From Carya illinoinensis (taxonomy: Eukaryota; Streptophyta; Magnoliopsida; Fagales; Juglandaceae): a DNA stretch of 64,000 bases. The stretch spans positions 25,021,001-25,085,000 of the forward strand of contig NC_056758.1 of assembly GCF_018687715.1 (NCBI RefSeq). The letters are read 5' to 3'. The position numbers were made by a program, and so were the translations under genes. Below are positions 10,649 to 23,392 of this stretch, piece by piece. A model generated the notes under the pieces. The model saw only the letters and a program-made list of their open reading frames with translations. It had not been told where the DNA came from and did no database searches. Positions within the stretch are counted from its first letter, which is position 1. Each line of letters starts with the position of its first letter.

Positions 10649-12059
10649 TGACTCACTCAAAAAATGAGTAGCACTAAAGCTATCCCAAGTGCAGGAGGAT
10701 GTCATGTAATAATTAGGAATAAATTCTTAGATCGTCTCCTCATGAAAAGTTACTTAAAAATCAAACTCGTTGAAAAAAGTGAAAAACTTCACAAAGAGAA
10801 AATAAAATGATGGTATGTGCAATGGATGGAAAAGGGTACTAGTCATGGACTAGATTCATGTTTTTAGATTTTGATTGTCGGATTGGAATGTAAAGGACTA
10901 ATAGATTAAACTCAGAAATTAATAAAACTAAATTAAGAATTAAACTAAATTAGGAAATAATTGATAAAACATGCACTGAAAATTGAAAAGCCCCAAAATC
11001 AATGTTCTAGGGTTCATCGTTGTATTCAAATTACAAATTCTCAAATTAAACCACCGTAATTGTAATCACTATTAAAATGAAAGCTTAACGAAACGATAAA
11101 AATAAATAACATAAATTAAATGAATAACAAATAAATTACTCAAACGTCTAAATCAAAATTCTCCAAAATAATTCAGAAACTTAAAACTAAAATGAAATAG
11201 CAAGTAGGGAATTGAAAAGATCAAGCCAATTGAATGGAGATGAAGATTCGAAGCGGTGGAGGAGGCTGAGCTGCAGTGGCAATTGGACCCCTCGAGGAGT
11301 TCTTCAATCTGCTGCAGTGTGAGTGAATGATCCAGTGAAAATTGTGTAGCTACGTGAATGATCGATTGTATGAATCCTCCTCTCCGAATCTGAATGAAAA
11401 TCAAAGGAAAAATAAATTCTAAGTGTTTCTCTAATCAAAACAGAGTTTTCCAGGCCAAAGGTCTGTCATAAGATGTAAAAAAAAAACATATATATACTCT
11501 GAGGCCGGAATAAACCCTTATCTGTAAAATACGATATTCGCTCGAGCGGAGTGTCGAGCGAACATCGAGCGTTCGACTCTGTCTAAGTTAGCTCGAGCGG
11601 CATGTCGAGCGAACATCGAGCGTTCGACTCTGCCTGAATTCGCTCGAGCGGCCAAATGTCTCTGCTCGAGCAATCTCTTTTCCCGCAACTCGCTCGAGCC
11701 CACTGTCGAACGGAAGTCGAGCGTTCGACTCTGCTTGAATTCGCTCGAGCAGCCAAATGCCTCTGCTCGAGCGATCTCTTTTCCCGCAACTAGCTCAAGG
11801 CCACTGTCGAGCGGAAGTCGAGCGTTTGAATCTGCCTGACTTCGCTCGAGCGGCCAGAAGCCACCGCTTGAGTGATACGTACCATAATCCATATTAATCA
11901 ACAGTTGATAAAATTAGAGCAGAAATTCATACTTTTAATCAATTAAAATCGCAACTTTAATTTATTCATTTTTCCATATAAAACCAATAATAAAGTAATG
12001 AAAGAATTAAGATATATTGGTTCTAAAAGCATTAAGAATGCAAAAATTCAGCTCAATCA
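10649..12059 (-). repeat. 5' LTR of the Athila element
   Basis: This 1411-bp copy is the partner of 2665-3972. In element orientation it is upstream, since the primer site abuts its end at 10649. It contains a 101-bp tandem duplication (11641-11741 repeated from 11742), absent from the other LTR, within the GCTCGAGC-rich block at 11533-11880. Confidence 0.92.
11533..11880. repeat. expanded GCTCGAGC-rich repeat block in the 5' LTR
   Basis: This is the same motif family as at 3553-3792, with one extra 101-bp unit. Both copies of the unit begin cgctcgagc and run through 'ccaaatg', 'ctcttttcccgcaact' and 'ggaagtcgagcgtt'. Frames crossing it (for example 11518-11901) are repeat artefacts. Confidence 0.82.
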
Positions 12060-13318
12060 AACGCCCACTTGTATAAACAGCTCCATACTCCGATACCAAC
12101 TTCTACTCAAACCCAGTCAGTAGGACCTTCCTACTTCCTGGCCTTTTACAAGCTCATCCCAACACTTACACAACAAGACTCATTCATTCTATGGCTCGGT
12201 CTCACCGCGTAGCTACATCGTAACACCCATCACTATGACAGGGTCATATCACAATTACTTCGGGACACTGTTCCATAGTTCCCGACACTACACAATACGT
12301 TCTACACTCCTCAACTACACCATCCAAATCTTCGTGACATGCCACCTGGTGCATCAAGACATTGCACAGAGTACACTCCACATGAACTCTCTTCCATCCA
12401 CACTACGCCACGCGGTGCAGCGCTGCACAACATGGAGTACACACCATGTGTATTCCCTTCACACTACACCACGCCATGCCAAGCCACATCACTATTATAG
12501 CACACACTTCACACCCACACTTCATAGCACACCCCACAACTACACCCAACACTTCACTACATAGCGTATTCCACAATTAACCAACTAACATTTAACATAA
12601 ATAACAAGTGATAGAGGGTTATACCATCGACGGGATAACCCGTGTGTTACTTGTTGTTTGGCATGGCAAGTGGCTTTGGAAGCCACTAGTTTGGGCTATG
12701 GCGGTCACGGTCGTTACCTTAGAATGGGCTACCTCGGGGATTGGACCTAGGGTTTTTGGCTACTAGATTCAGGCTAAGCAAGGGTGCTGACATGGTGAGG
12801 GGTTTGTGGGTGGAGGCTAACACTGCGTACAGTGGTGATTGGCCACGTACAGTGCCTGTCCACCGTGTATGGTGGTTGTTTGAGTGAGTGGGTTGGTGGA
12901 CTTGGAAGGGCTGGCCATGGGAAGGCTCATGGTGGTCTCGAAATGGTGGTGAGGGGCAGAGCACGGCGGCATCTCACAGTAAACAGTGGATCAGAAAGGG
13001 TTGAAGAGGAGCTGTGTGAAGGGGAGACCAGATCAGGGGCATGGGTAGTTGAGGGAGGAAGAGGGTGGCCAGGGGAAGCTACCGGTAGTAACTAGAGGCC
13101 GTGGGTGGCCGTGTACGATGGCGCACAGTGGAGAACCCATGCATGCCTTGTGTGCATGCATGAGGTGGTCCAATGGAGAGGGAAAGAGTTGGGGGAAAGG
13201 GAGGCCATGGAGATGGAGCTTATGGCAGTGCTCAGTGCCCAGTTGGCCACGTACGGTGGCGCTATAGGGGATAGAAATGGGTGAAATCCATTTCTGGGTT
13301 GTGTACGTGTGTACGATG

Positions 13319-13375
<57 letters not shown>

Positions 13376-14164
13376 TGGGTTTGGTGGTGTTGGTCGCTGG
13401 TGAGGGAAGGAGGCCGTTGGTGAGGTATGGTGGCCTAAGCGGTGGTGTACGACGGTACACATGTGAAGAACCCGTGTGCTATACCCATTTTTGGGTTGTG
13501 CTACCGTGGTGAAGAGAGAGACTTGCGGAGGAGGAAACTAGTGGTGGCGGTGGCCAAAGGTGGCCAGCGGTAGGGCTGAGCTGGGAGGAGAGGAGCTAGA
13601 CGCGTGAGCTGAATGAGAGGGAGGAGAGAGGGGAAAGGAAAAGTGAGGAGAAAATGGTAGGGGCTTGGATATTCAATCTAGGCCCTTCGTCTTTGGATCT
13701 GCAAAACGATCTAATGGTAAGGATTAAAACACTTATTTAACTTAAAACACTAAGTGAAATTAAAATAGAATATTATTTTATAAATTAAAGTTCATAAAAT
13801 AATATTTTTTTATTATTAATTAAAATGATGAAGTCTTGTTAATTAATTGAAGAGAATGAAACCATTTAAATTAATTTAGAGTTTTCAACTTTTCAACATA
13901 GTTTAAATCTCATAATTTAATTTAATTAATTTTGCACAATTATAATATTTTTGGAGCTCCTTAAAAATATTATAATTATGTTATTTAAAAACAAGTTTAG
14001 TCCTATAACACTGGAAATATTACATATAAATATTTTCAAGACATTTAAAATATTCGTAGGCTTTAAAATACTGAGTTTGATTTAAAAATCACTCGATATC
14101 TTTAAAAACATGCCATCAAGGCTTGGCACACAGAACGAGGCTCATAACCGTAAGAGAAAGAATG
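12060..14164. other. non-coding repetitive-looking DNA right of the Athila insertion
   Basis: No gene is supported. At 12600-12660 a hairpin-like arrangement ('aacaagtga' ... 'ttacttgtt') surrounds 'gggttata...gggataaccc'. From 12780 to 13560 the plus strand repeats phrases such as 'gtacggtgg', 'ggtggcc' and 'cgtgtac'. From 13740 it turns strongly AT-rich. It joins 691-2664 once the Athila element is removed, so the two flanks may be one older element. The open frames here are low-complexity. Confidence 0.35.
13321..13371. repeat. (GA)n microsatellite
   Basis: About 25 uninterrupted GA dinucleotides. The RE/ER and SL runs predicted on either strand are artefacts of this tract. Confidence 0.95.
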
Positions 14165-16256
14165 AGTGAAATGTTACAATAACCCACTTGCTCCCCAATT
14201 TCAACAACCCCCTCCATGCAAGCTTTACATCTTTATAGCAACATAAATTAGCTAATCAGAGAAGGAAGAATACCAATCACAACATTGATCTGCGATGATT
14301 GCCTAAGCCTTGGACAACCATTGTTGTATCTTACCACCCCATGTACAATTTGGCTTAAGTTTCAAACCTATGTTGACTCAAAAAAATTCCATACATAAGT
14401 AGGAAGCTCTCCCAAAAGAAGCGAATGGTCCAATGATTCACAAGCAACCACTTTACAGCATTCACATTTAGAGGCCATAGATTTATTCAACCTCATAATA
14501 TTCTGGTCAAAAGGGAAACCTTTGTACATTCCTTTCCACATAAAAGTAGAAATTTTACTCAGCAGTAAGCTATGCTAGATCCATTTAGCCCATAACACTA
14601 TCAGTTTGTACATAAGTTAATTGACAAGCTGAAGATGTAGAAAACTTACCATTTTGTACAGCTTCCCATTTAGGTATATCAGGACCCAAGAAGATTTTGA
14701 TGTTTTGTTTCTTTAGTTCCTCACATAGGGTAGTCCCCACTACCTCTTGAATTTGCTCCCATTATACATCAGCTAATATTAGGGAGGGGTCTATAATATT
14801 CGAGAATTCGCCCAGAATTTCCAAGGAAGACCAATTCTCAAACCAAAAGGACATCTTGCCTTCATTGATGATTCATCCAGCACCTCTAAGTACCAATATC
14901 ACCAACGGTTTCAAAGCCTTCCAAAAATGTGATTCATAGGAACATGTACGTAGGAGGAAAGGATGATGTTGAACTTTATATTTGGCTCAAAAAAATATGG
15001 CCCAAAGAGAGTCCTCATACAGAAATTTCAAGACAAATTTCATATGGAGGGGTTTTTCCATGTCTTCCAATTTCTATATTCCAAGCCCCACCTTTTTATG
15101 TAGGCCTACAAACATTATCCCATGCGACCCATTTCTTTTTCTTCGTACCATCCTTGTTGCCCTATAGGAAATCAGTAAAAATATGATTTAACTTATGTAG
15201 GACACTGTGATGCATATTTAGCATTGCTAAAAGATGAATAGGAATGTTGGACAACACATGCTTCAATAACACAAGTCTACCCCTCTTAGAAAGCAAAGCT
15301 CCTTTCAACAAGGCTAGTTTCTTTTGCACTTTTTAAATTAAGACCTCTACGTGAGTGGCTCTAGTACTACCTGTACATATTGGGGCACCCAAGTATAAAT
15401 AGAAAAATAAATCCTCATGAAAACCATTAGTTTGAAGTCCAATCATCTTTTGAGATGTGGAAGTTTGTTTAGTAAAGTACATAGTAGATTTGGTGTGATT
15501 TGCCTTTTGACCAGAAATATTTTCATAGAGCTGTAATGTATCCATACACGCCTTCAATGAATTTTTGGATTCATTCAGAAAAATCATTAGATCATCAACA
15601 TAAAGAATATGAGAAATTCAAGGACATTCTTTGTGAGTTTTGTAATCAAGCATCTTAACATCTGCAGCTCTCTTATTAAGTAAGCGACTCAAAACTTCTT
15701 CAGCAATGATGAATAAATAAGGGGACAAAGGTTCCCCTTGTCTCAACCCCCGTGAAGATAAAATATATCCTTTACTACTGCCATTCATGAAAATAAAGAA
15801 AGAATGGGTGGTAATGCAATTTGATATCAGTTGTCTCCATTTTGCAAGAATCTCAACGCTTGTAGAACTTCCAAGATAAAGCTCCATTCAAGATGATCAT
15901 ATGCTTTAGCCATATCCAACTTAATCATCTCATTGCCTTATTGCATCTTGGAATTAATGCTATATAACATTTCCTAGGCCAGCGTAATATTTCCATGTAT
16001 GTTTCGCCTTCTGATAAAAGCTACTTGCTCTTTTGAAACAATTTTTGAAAGAAGGAGATTTAGTTTGTTAACTATAGTCTTTGAAAAGACTTTGTAAATC
16101 ACTGTACACAGACTAATACGACTAAATTTAGCAGAACTTGATGAATTCTCCTCCTTATGAATGATTACAATGAAAGTAGACGAGTAAAATTGAGGAAGAG
16201 GAGTCCATTAAAGAAATCTACAGCTGCTTCAACTAGATCTTCCTAAAGGATATCCC
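14165..16256 (-). pseudogene. L1-type LINE ORF2 fragment (reverse transcriptase to C-terminus)
   Basis: The minus strand encodes, in order, IVIIHKEENSSS, SKTIVNKLNLLLSKIVSKEQVAFI (16190-16020), IKLDMAKAYDHLEWSF (about 15935-15885), the ELYLGSS/GYILSSRGLRQGEPLSPYLF palm region (15885-15700) and ENISGQKANHTKS (about 15530-15490). These are the ordered motifs of plant non-LTR reverse transcriptase. A YVDD-like box is centred near 15600 and interrupted by a stop. The endonuclease and ORF1 are missing, and stops and frameshifts are frequent. The region down to about 14165 matches the post-RT and zf-RVT part only loosely. Confidence 0.75.
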
Positions 16257-16319
16257 AGTAGTGCATAAATCTTTTATAGTAAAACATATTCTAAAAATAT
16301 TTCATGGCCATTGCGTGAT

Positions 16320-16530
16320 GTTTGTAATAGGTACCTAGATCGACTTAAGTTTCACGTGCATAACAAAGTCGTGCCAGAAGGTTCTGTTGTCGAAGGATAT
16401 TTGTTGGAGGAATTACTGATATTTTGTTCTAGTTATTTGGAATCCGCATAAACGATATTCAGTAGACCATATAGAAACCTTTATGATTATAAAGGGGAAG
16501 TTGTTGATGTTTGTCTCAATTTAATGTTGT
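16320..16530 (+). pseudogene. CACTA (En/Spm) transposase remnant, DUF4218-like
   Basis: From 16329 the plus strand reads RYLDRLKFHVHNKVVPEGS, then VVEGYLLEELLIFCSSYLE and, after a stop, TIFSRPYRN. The pattern 'RY-x-x-LK-x-x-V-x-NKA-x-PEGSIAEGY-x-x-EE-x-x-x-FCS-x-YL' is typical of the C-terminal region of plant CACTA TNPD/TNP2-like transposases. The in-frame stop and the lack of the rest of the transposase show a decayed scrap. No terminal CACTA repeats were found. Confidence 0.7.
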
Positions 16531-18965
16531 GGACTCAGGCTGTTAGGGCCCGACTAGCGCAAGGGGACAAACCACCATTGGAGTTTAGTAGAAAGAAAGA
16601 TGAAAAACAACTCTATTGGTTTGGTTAAAAAATATATATGAATGTTGTAGAGTGCAGCAAGTCCATCACATAGGCAAGCATGCACCTTGTAAAATGCCTA
16701 GCAGACACATCCCAACGTGAGGTGGAGATGAAAGTCTCGTCTTATGGAAGGTGAGTTAGTTTGCCTATTGTGAAGGTAAGGACGAAGAGCTAAAGAGGCC
16801 TGTGACTCTGATGAGACAAGAGTTACCGCCCAAGACAAGCAACGGTTACATGCCCAAGGTGTGCAATTGTCTAGGATAGACTAGGGCGGTTATGAGAGCT
16901 TTCTGGTACAACTTGGAAGTTCTCAGACGAGTGGAAATGTTAGAAGCCCACACTTCATCTGAATGGTCATATCTAGAGTGGGTCTGCAAAAAACGCTACG
17001 ACTTGACAGGTCATATCATCTTAAGCTAGAGGTATGGCCCAATGCCATGTGTGAGACCCTCATTCGAAGAAGGACTGAGGATTGGACATTAGCAACATGC
17101 CCTAACCATCTATCTTTGCCATCTTATAGTATAATAGTGTAAGCTAAATGGCTCCTATCCAAGCTTACCTAGAGTTAAAAGTATGTCAGAAAGACATTTG
17201 ACAATCTCCCCTACAAAAGAGATTTGGACATAGGACAAAATCTCAATTTTGAGATCTCAAACATTTGAAATCTTGTGGAGTCGGACTCTTTAGAGGAAAC
17301 AAGGAAGGAGTGGTGCAGTAATGTAGCTACCCCAACGCTAAGAGGTAAGTTAACTTCTAAGACAGTACTGAGGAATGTGGGGTGAATGTTGTATGTAAGA
17401 GGCATATGTATATTTTGCAACCTTTATCATTTCTAATCGTGAATAAATCTAATTTTTGTCATTATGTTTATTCTTACATTTATTCTTGGATTTTGAGACT
17501 TTGAATGTGTTTACTGTTTTTGTAATGCCATGTACCTAGAGGTCCAGGGAGTTACTTTATGTCACCTAAAACTCATCTTCCATAATAAAAATATATATTT
17601 CAGAGGCTCTCTAACACTTAAATTCATTTGTTCAAACCAAATATATATATATATATATATATTTATATGTTCCCCTACAAGGACATCAAAGGAAGACCTC
17701 AACATGACAAATTAAAATCTCAATAAAGACTCAATAAAGGCAGCCACATCTCAAAATACCTGAATCAACATAAAGTAATAAATCTACTAAATAAAACTCT
17801 CCAATAATCAAAGTACTCTCATCTACTTAATCCACTATACACAAATAACCTTGCCCATGCTTCCTATTCCTGATCATCATTTGGAACATCCAAAACATCT
17901 AAAAAAATTGTGGAGATAAGGATGAGTTATCAATAACTTAGTAAGCAGTGAACATATACCAGTGTATAAACATGTGCTGGTTACATAATTCATAACAAAA
18001 CATTTTAGTTATAGAATGCAGAACAAAACATATTAGTTACAGAATGCAGACAAAACATATTATCAATTTATCAAAGCTTTAGTTTCAAAAGTATTCACAT
18101 ACAAAAGTCCTTTGGCATAGCAATATTGCATCATCTTATCATAACAAAGGTATCATATCAGAACACAGACCATCTTTAACTCACGTGGTAGGGTTGTGCT
18201 ATCCCCAATGGCTAAACCGAGCAGAAATAGAAGTGAATTTTTCCCTTATCATCCTTGGAGCCTCAAGTATGAATACAGGAAAGACTACATAGAAAATCAC
18301 TTTGTTTTCAAAGTGGGTGCACTCACAAATAAAAATGTTAGTACCAACACAATAACAGAGTTAGAGTCAAAATCAGAATCAAAGATGTTGGAAAGGCAAC
18401 AGAAATGGGACAAACTGATAATGTCATTAAAGAGATTTTTTCGATGCAACATTTCACTTCAGAATTAGAGTAATGAATGAATACATGTTACATAATCATT
18501 TACAAAATTTCATATTCATATTTGCTCTTTTTGCACGATTGAGAATAGAATGTCAAAACTTTTCTCATGTTTACACCAGTCATGCCAAAAATATCTTTCA
18601 CTTTTTTTTTTTAATTATTATTCAGAATTACTCAAAACAAAATGACCAAGGTTGTTTCCAATGTTCCATAACAAAAACATGCACGTTTTTAATTAAAATA
18701 AACCTCAATCCATTTGTTTTATTCAAAGTCTAGAATAGAAGTACTGCTTACCTAAATTTTGTGTATTATCTATGTTTTGAACCAATACTCTAGCCGCATC
18801 ACAATAACCTAAGTCAAAAAAATATTCACTCAAGTTAACAATCCACACAAGCACAAAAAACTAACTAATAGAAACTCCACAATCCCATCGAGTATTAGGA
18901 ACTTAATAAGTTGACCATAAAAAATAGATACTCATTGCCAAGGACATACAACTTGTTTGATTAGC
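16531..18965. other. non-coding DNA, no gene seen
   Basis: No reading frame with a recognisable family. An AT dinucleotide run lies at about 17639-17662. Around 16540-16740 a short frame gives KFSRKKDEKQLYW-like text of unknown origin. The stretch may contain decayed retrotransposon LTR or gag sequence from the chromovirus that begins at about 18966. Confidence 0.4.
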
Positions 18966-20220
18966 TGTAGTATTTTCTAAGATTGGTCTTAGGTTGGGGT
19001 ATCACCAAGTAGGATTAAGGAATGAGACATACCCAAGACAGCCTTTCGGAGTAGGTATGGTCATTATGAGTTATTAGCGATGTTCTTCGGGTTATCTAAT
19101 GCCCCAACAACATTTATGGACATCATGAATAGAGTAGAGTGTTTCAACCATTTTTAGACTTGTTTGTAGTAGTGTTCATAGACTAAACAGCATTTTGGTA
19201 CATTCCAAATGTAACGCAGATCATGAGAATCACTTGAGATTAGTGTAGGGAACACTCAAGGACCAATAGTTATTCGTCAAACTCAACAAGTGCGAGTTTT
19301 GGCTAAAGGAAGTAAAGTTCCTTAGTCATGTGATATCCAACAAGGCGACCGAGCTCTATGTAAGAAGTAAGGAGTTTCTTGGGGTTGGCTGATTAAACTC
19401 CAGTTTTAGGCAATCCAAATAAGGACATAAATATTGGAAGTTTGTAGAAAGATTCTCTAAACTATCGGGTCCTCTTGTAGTTCTAACCAAGATGAACGTC
19501 AAATTCACTTGGACCGACAAGTGTGAACGAATTTATGAGGAGCTAAAGAAGAGATTGACTATGACCCATGTTTTAGTTTTACCCGAGCCTTAAAAACAGT
19601 TTTTGGCATTTAGCAAAGCGTCAAAGTATGGTCTAGGTTGCATCCTAATGCAAGAAGACAAGTTGGAAGCCTACACATCTAGACAATTGAAAGACCACTA
19701 GAAGAACTACCCAATGCACGAGATGGAATTGGCAGTGATAGTGTTTGCCTTGAATCTTTCGCAGCGTTACCTGTACTGTGAATGCAGATCAAAATATTCT
19801 AAAACATCTCTTCACCTAGAAAAGTCTTAATATGAGGCAATGAAGGTGGTTGAAAGTCATTAGCGACTACCAGTACGAAATCAAGTATCACCCGAGGAAA
19901 GATAATTTAGTCGCTGATGCCTTAAGTTGTAAGTGGCAAGAGACAAAGAACTCTTGGAGGTAGGTTCACTTTCATAAGGGATAAGACACCTATTGGTAAA
20001 AGACTTGCCAGCAAAGGAGATTTTCATCACCTTGCAGTAGTTTAGGATAAGCAATTTCAATGAGTTGAATGAATAGTAGTAGGGGAATTCAAAATTGTTG
20101 GAGACTCGATGGAGGATCTGTAGAGGCAAAGGACCTATGCATTTCAGTTTGGGCAAGGATGGAACCTTGTTGTTTAAAGGACGGAAGGTGTGGAAAATTT
20201 TAGAATGAATACTAGTTAAA
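18966..20220 (+). pseudogene. Ty3/gypsy chromovirus pol remnant, part 1 (RT and RNase H)
   Basis: Plus-strand frames, broken by many stops, follow chromovirus [28 protein letters not shown] (about 19080-19135), KLNKCEFWLKEVKFLSHVIS and the RNase H end DYQYEIKYHPRKDNLVADAL (about 19870-19920). It ends with GTLLFKGRK and VKAHS near 20222, the start of the integrase zinc domain. At that point the reading passes into an inserted LINE and resumes near 24560. The catalytic YVDD is not intact. Confidence 0.75.
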
Positions 20221-20411
20221 GCACACTCCTTGCCACATATTTTTTTTTCAGAAAAGTTAGAACCACTTGTTCAAGAGTGGTCTCTCCCCAAATTTATTAA
20301 TAAACCCTCATTTATGGTGGAGGAAAACCTAGAAACAACCAAGACAAGCGGGATTTACAAATGCTCGAAAAAGAATCATCCCATGTATCAAACCATAAAA
20401 ACTAAATTGTA

Positions 20412-20876
20412 TTAACTTGTTACAATTGACCGAAATAAAGAAAAAAGAATACAAAACCAAGCATGGCCAAGTAAACCAAGAACCGACCATACGAAAACAT
20501 AAAGTTGTGTACCATAAATGACGAAAACATTCCATCTCGCATTTACATAAAAACTTTGCAACTGAAGGATAGCAGCATGTATACCTATAATGACTCTGAC
20601 TTTTCTATCAGTGCATAAAATTCCCTTGAGAAAAGAAGGCACATCCCTTTGCACTTGCCAATCTTCAGTACTGCCATTACTACCCATCCAAGCAAGGAAA
20701 TCTGCAACCATAATAGCCTCCCGAAAGACACGTTGAATTTGAAAATTCATAGTAGATAGTAAGCTTTTGATATCCTCCCAATAATCCTCCAAATACCATA
20801 AGCTGCATCTTCCAGTCAGAAACCAATTAACAACCAACAATGAATCGATTTCTATGATGATATAATTAAAATCCAT
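20412..20876 (-). pseudogene. LINE ORF2 C-terminal RNase H domain
   Basis: The frame opens YIIIEIDSLLVVNWF, in which 'xxEIDSxxVxxW' is the conserved second-acid motif of RVT_3 RNase H. It continues FREAIMVADFLAWMGS, corresponding to 'REANxxADxLAxxG'. The first part of the domain lies upstream (to about 21000) in other frames. It is part of the LINE spanning 20225-24545. Confidence 0.65.
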
Positions 20877-23392
20877 ATATTTTTACACTTCTGAAGACCC
20901 ATACTTAAAGCCAACAATTCACTTGATTTTTACAATGCGAATTTCATTCTTCCGGCTTCATCTGTCACTATGTCCCCTGCACCTAATTCTCTAGGGTTGT
21001 GTAAACTACTATCATCCACATCTAGTTTAAGCCAGCCCCTCAATGGTTTCTACCAAGCCACTGCAATGAATTTCTCTTCATGTTTGGGAGTCACAGGCAA
21101 ATGCAAAATATTCAAAATTTCAACATCTCTCTTAGCCATCCAGGAGCCACTTCTAGTTTTCATGCCCACCCGTTGCACCCAAAGCTTAACAAATCTCCAT
21201 AAAGTTTCCACAAGTTCCAGGTGATAATAATTGGAACTAAGTCAAGCAAAATGCCAACCTACAAAGATTTTGAGGCCTGCCTAAACCAAGCCTCAACTGT
21301 GGATCTGCATGTATGATGGGGGACATAAAGGATTCCAATAAGATGTGAACTAATTTTCCATATAGCCACAGCAATTTTACCCCCATATAGAACATGGTTT
21401 TGGTACTTAACAACACCATCCAAACAACATTCATATTTCAAAACCAACGAAACCCAAATCCACACTTAGACAATGATTCAAAGCTTTCCACATGAATATT
21501 GAAATTTTCTTTGGCAACGCCGCATACCAAATCCATTCCGACCATTGAATTTTTGGAGCTATGATATAAATTATGGACCAGGCACTCTTTGTAGAGAAGG
21601 AACCATCAGAATTAACCAACCAAAGTAATTGATCTGAACCACCCCTATCCCTCCAAAATTTGAAAGAATTTCATCCGCTTTACTCTGCCCCACTAGCTGC
21701 GCTAGTTCATCTATGTCCCAACTGTTATTTATCATGTAGTCTTTCACCAATAATTTTGGATCTTCAACAATGGGACAATGATCACATAGAGGTCCAGAAT
21801 CCATCCATTTATCCCTTCATAAGGACACACTCCCTTCTCTCACTTTCCATTCAAAATGATTTAAAACCGTAGGAACCTCCTGAATAACCATCTTCTAGAA
21901 TCGAGTTCCTCTAGTCTGAAAGAAAACTAAAGGATGTTCATCATGCATATATTTAGAACAGAAAAATCTCTTCCATAGTGAATCCGTGCACAACAAATTC
22001 CATGAAAATTTCAGGTGTAATGATCTCTATACATCAAAAAGGTTTGTCAAACACATCCCTCCCTCATCAATTGGTCTACATATATGATCACATTTCAGCC
22101 ATTTTCTTTTTAGTTTCCCATTAGCCGAGCCCTAAAAGAAAGTGCTGAATAAGTTATGAATTAGCTTCCACCTCCTAAAAAAAAGCCTCCTGAAGTCGAG
22201 TCTCCCCTTCCTCTATCCTGTCTTCCAAAATTATTATATGCACTCCAGTCCAACCAAAAACCTCCTTGTTCCAAGCACAAAGCACCATTTTAAGTCGTTT
22301 CAACTTTTGGGCAAGCTTTCATCAACTCAACCTCCCACCTTTTCTTGCTAAGAGGTAGACACACATCTCCAAAAATCATCATGCATAGTCCACATTTGAT
22401 GAAATTTAAAGGTAGTCGGACCATATCTCAAAGATTGCCCTGTCGATCCCAAAATCATAGGGGCACGGTCTGAAGACCTTCTAGGCAAATATTTCAGCAA
22501 CATTGATGGAAATAAATCCAAACAAATCACATTACATAAACCTCTATCAACTCTCTCCCAACTTCATGAAATTCCACCCTGACCATTATACCACAAAAAT
22601 TTATTCCCTAAAAAAGGAACCTCAACTAATCCCCAACATTAATGAATGAACAAAAATTAGCAACCGCAATTGGCAATCTAGGATTACCTCCCCTTCTTTC
22701 ACTATCATCCCTTATGATGTTAAAATCACCAATAAACACATGCGCAAATTTAAATGATTGAAATCAAGTAACTCAATCCACAAAGAGAGTCGATTCACAT
22801 AACTACACTTCGCATAGAGAGCCTAAACCAAAATGGATGAATTAATCAACATCAAACAATGTTGATTAGAAGCTCAAGTAACAGTAACTTGCAAATCGGC
22901 ATCCCAAAAAATCCAAATCATACCTGAGTGATCAGCATTCGATGTACACTCAGTAAAACGAAAAAATTGCCTCCAAGGGTCCAATTGACACACCGCTCTA
23001 AACGGCTCTACTATCACAATAATTTTTTATTTATGAAATTTCAACAACAACATAAGTCATTTTTTCGAGGTGCCCAGCCCTCGAATATTCCAAAACATAA
23101 TTTTACTAATCATAAAGGCAGCCGAGAGGGCCTGCTTGGAGCCCTGGAAGAACTGTGCAAAATTCATTTGTTAGGAATATTTGTCGTTACCTCCCAATGT
23201 GAGGGAGCCCCTATTCACCATCAAAATTCGATGTCCTGATTTCCTCACCCCCATCAAAAACCACAATCTGCCTGTCTTCCTCCACCGGTTTACCTTCTTC
23301 CACACCATGCAACGAGCATGTTTTGCAATGCTACCCACAACCAATCCCCCTCCTTCCCCAACATTACGCAGTTGCAAGCAAATAAATTCTTT

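Larger units (their letters stand above)
2665..12059 (-). mobile_element. Athila-type Ty3/gypsy LTR retrotransposon, degenerate, with both LTRs
   Basis: Two long direct repeats (2665-3972 and 10649-12059) begin TGACTCACTC and end CTCAATCA on the plus strand, giving the required TG...CA ends. Flanking 5-mers AACCC (2660-2664) and AACGC (12060-12064) look like a one-mismatch target-site duplication. On the minus strand the order is LTR, primer site complementary to a tRNA-Asp 3' end, gag, protease, RT, RNase H, integrase, polypurine tract, LTR. That order (integrase after RNase H) is Ty3/gypsy. The tRNA-Asp primer, the DLGSS protease motif and the RT style point to the Athila lineage. In-frame stops and a lesion at the RT active site make it non-autonomous. 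No env-like frame lies between integrase and the 3' LTR. About ten differences in the first 200 LTR bases imply an old but not ancient insertion. Confidence 0.92.

Noticed and set aside
11518..11901. 127-codon frame with ARANLDRVERSMFARH repeats
   Set aside because: It is translation of the GCTCGAGC-rich LTR repeat. The frame in the other LTR (3603-3815) differs and no gene structure surrounds it.
12235..12564. 109-codon threonine/histidine-rich frame
   Set aside because: Its composition follows 'cacacca/cttcaca' word repetition and it has no family resemblance.
13092..13512. Overlapping frames with SLSLSL or REREREE runs
   Set aside because: Produced by the GA microsatellite at 13321-13371 in a repetitive region.
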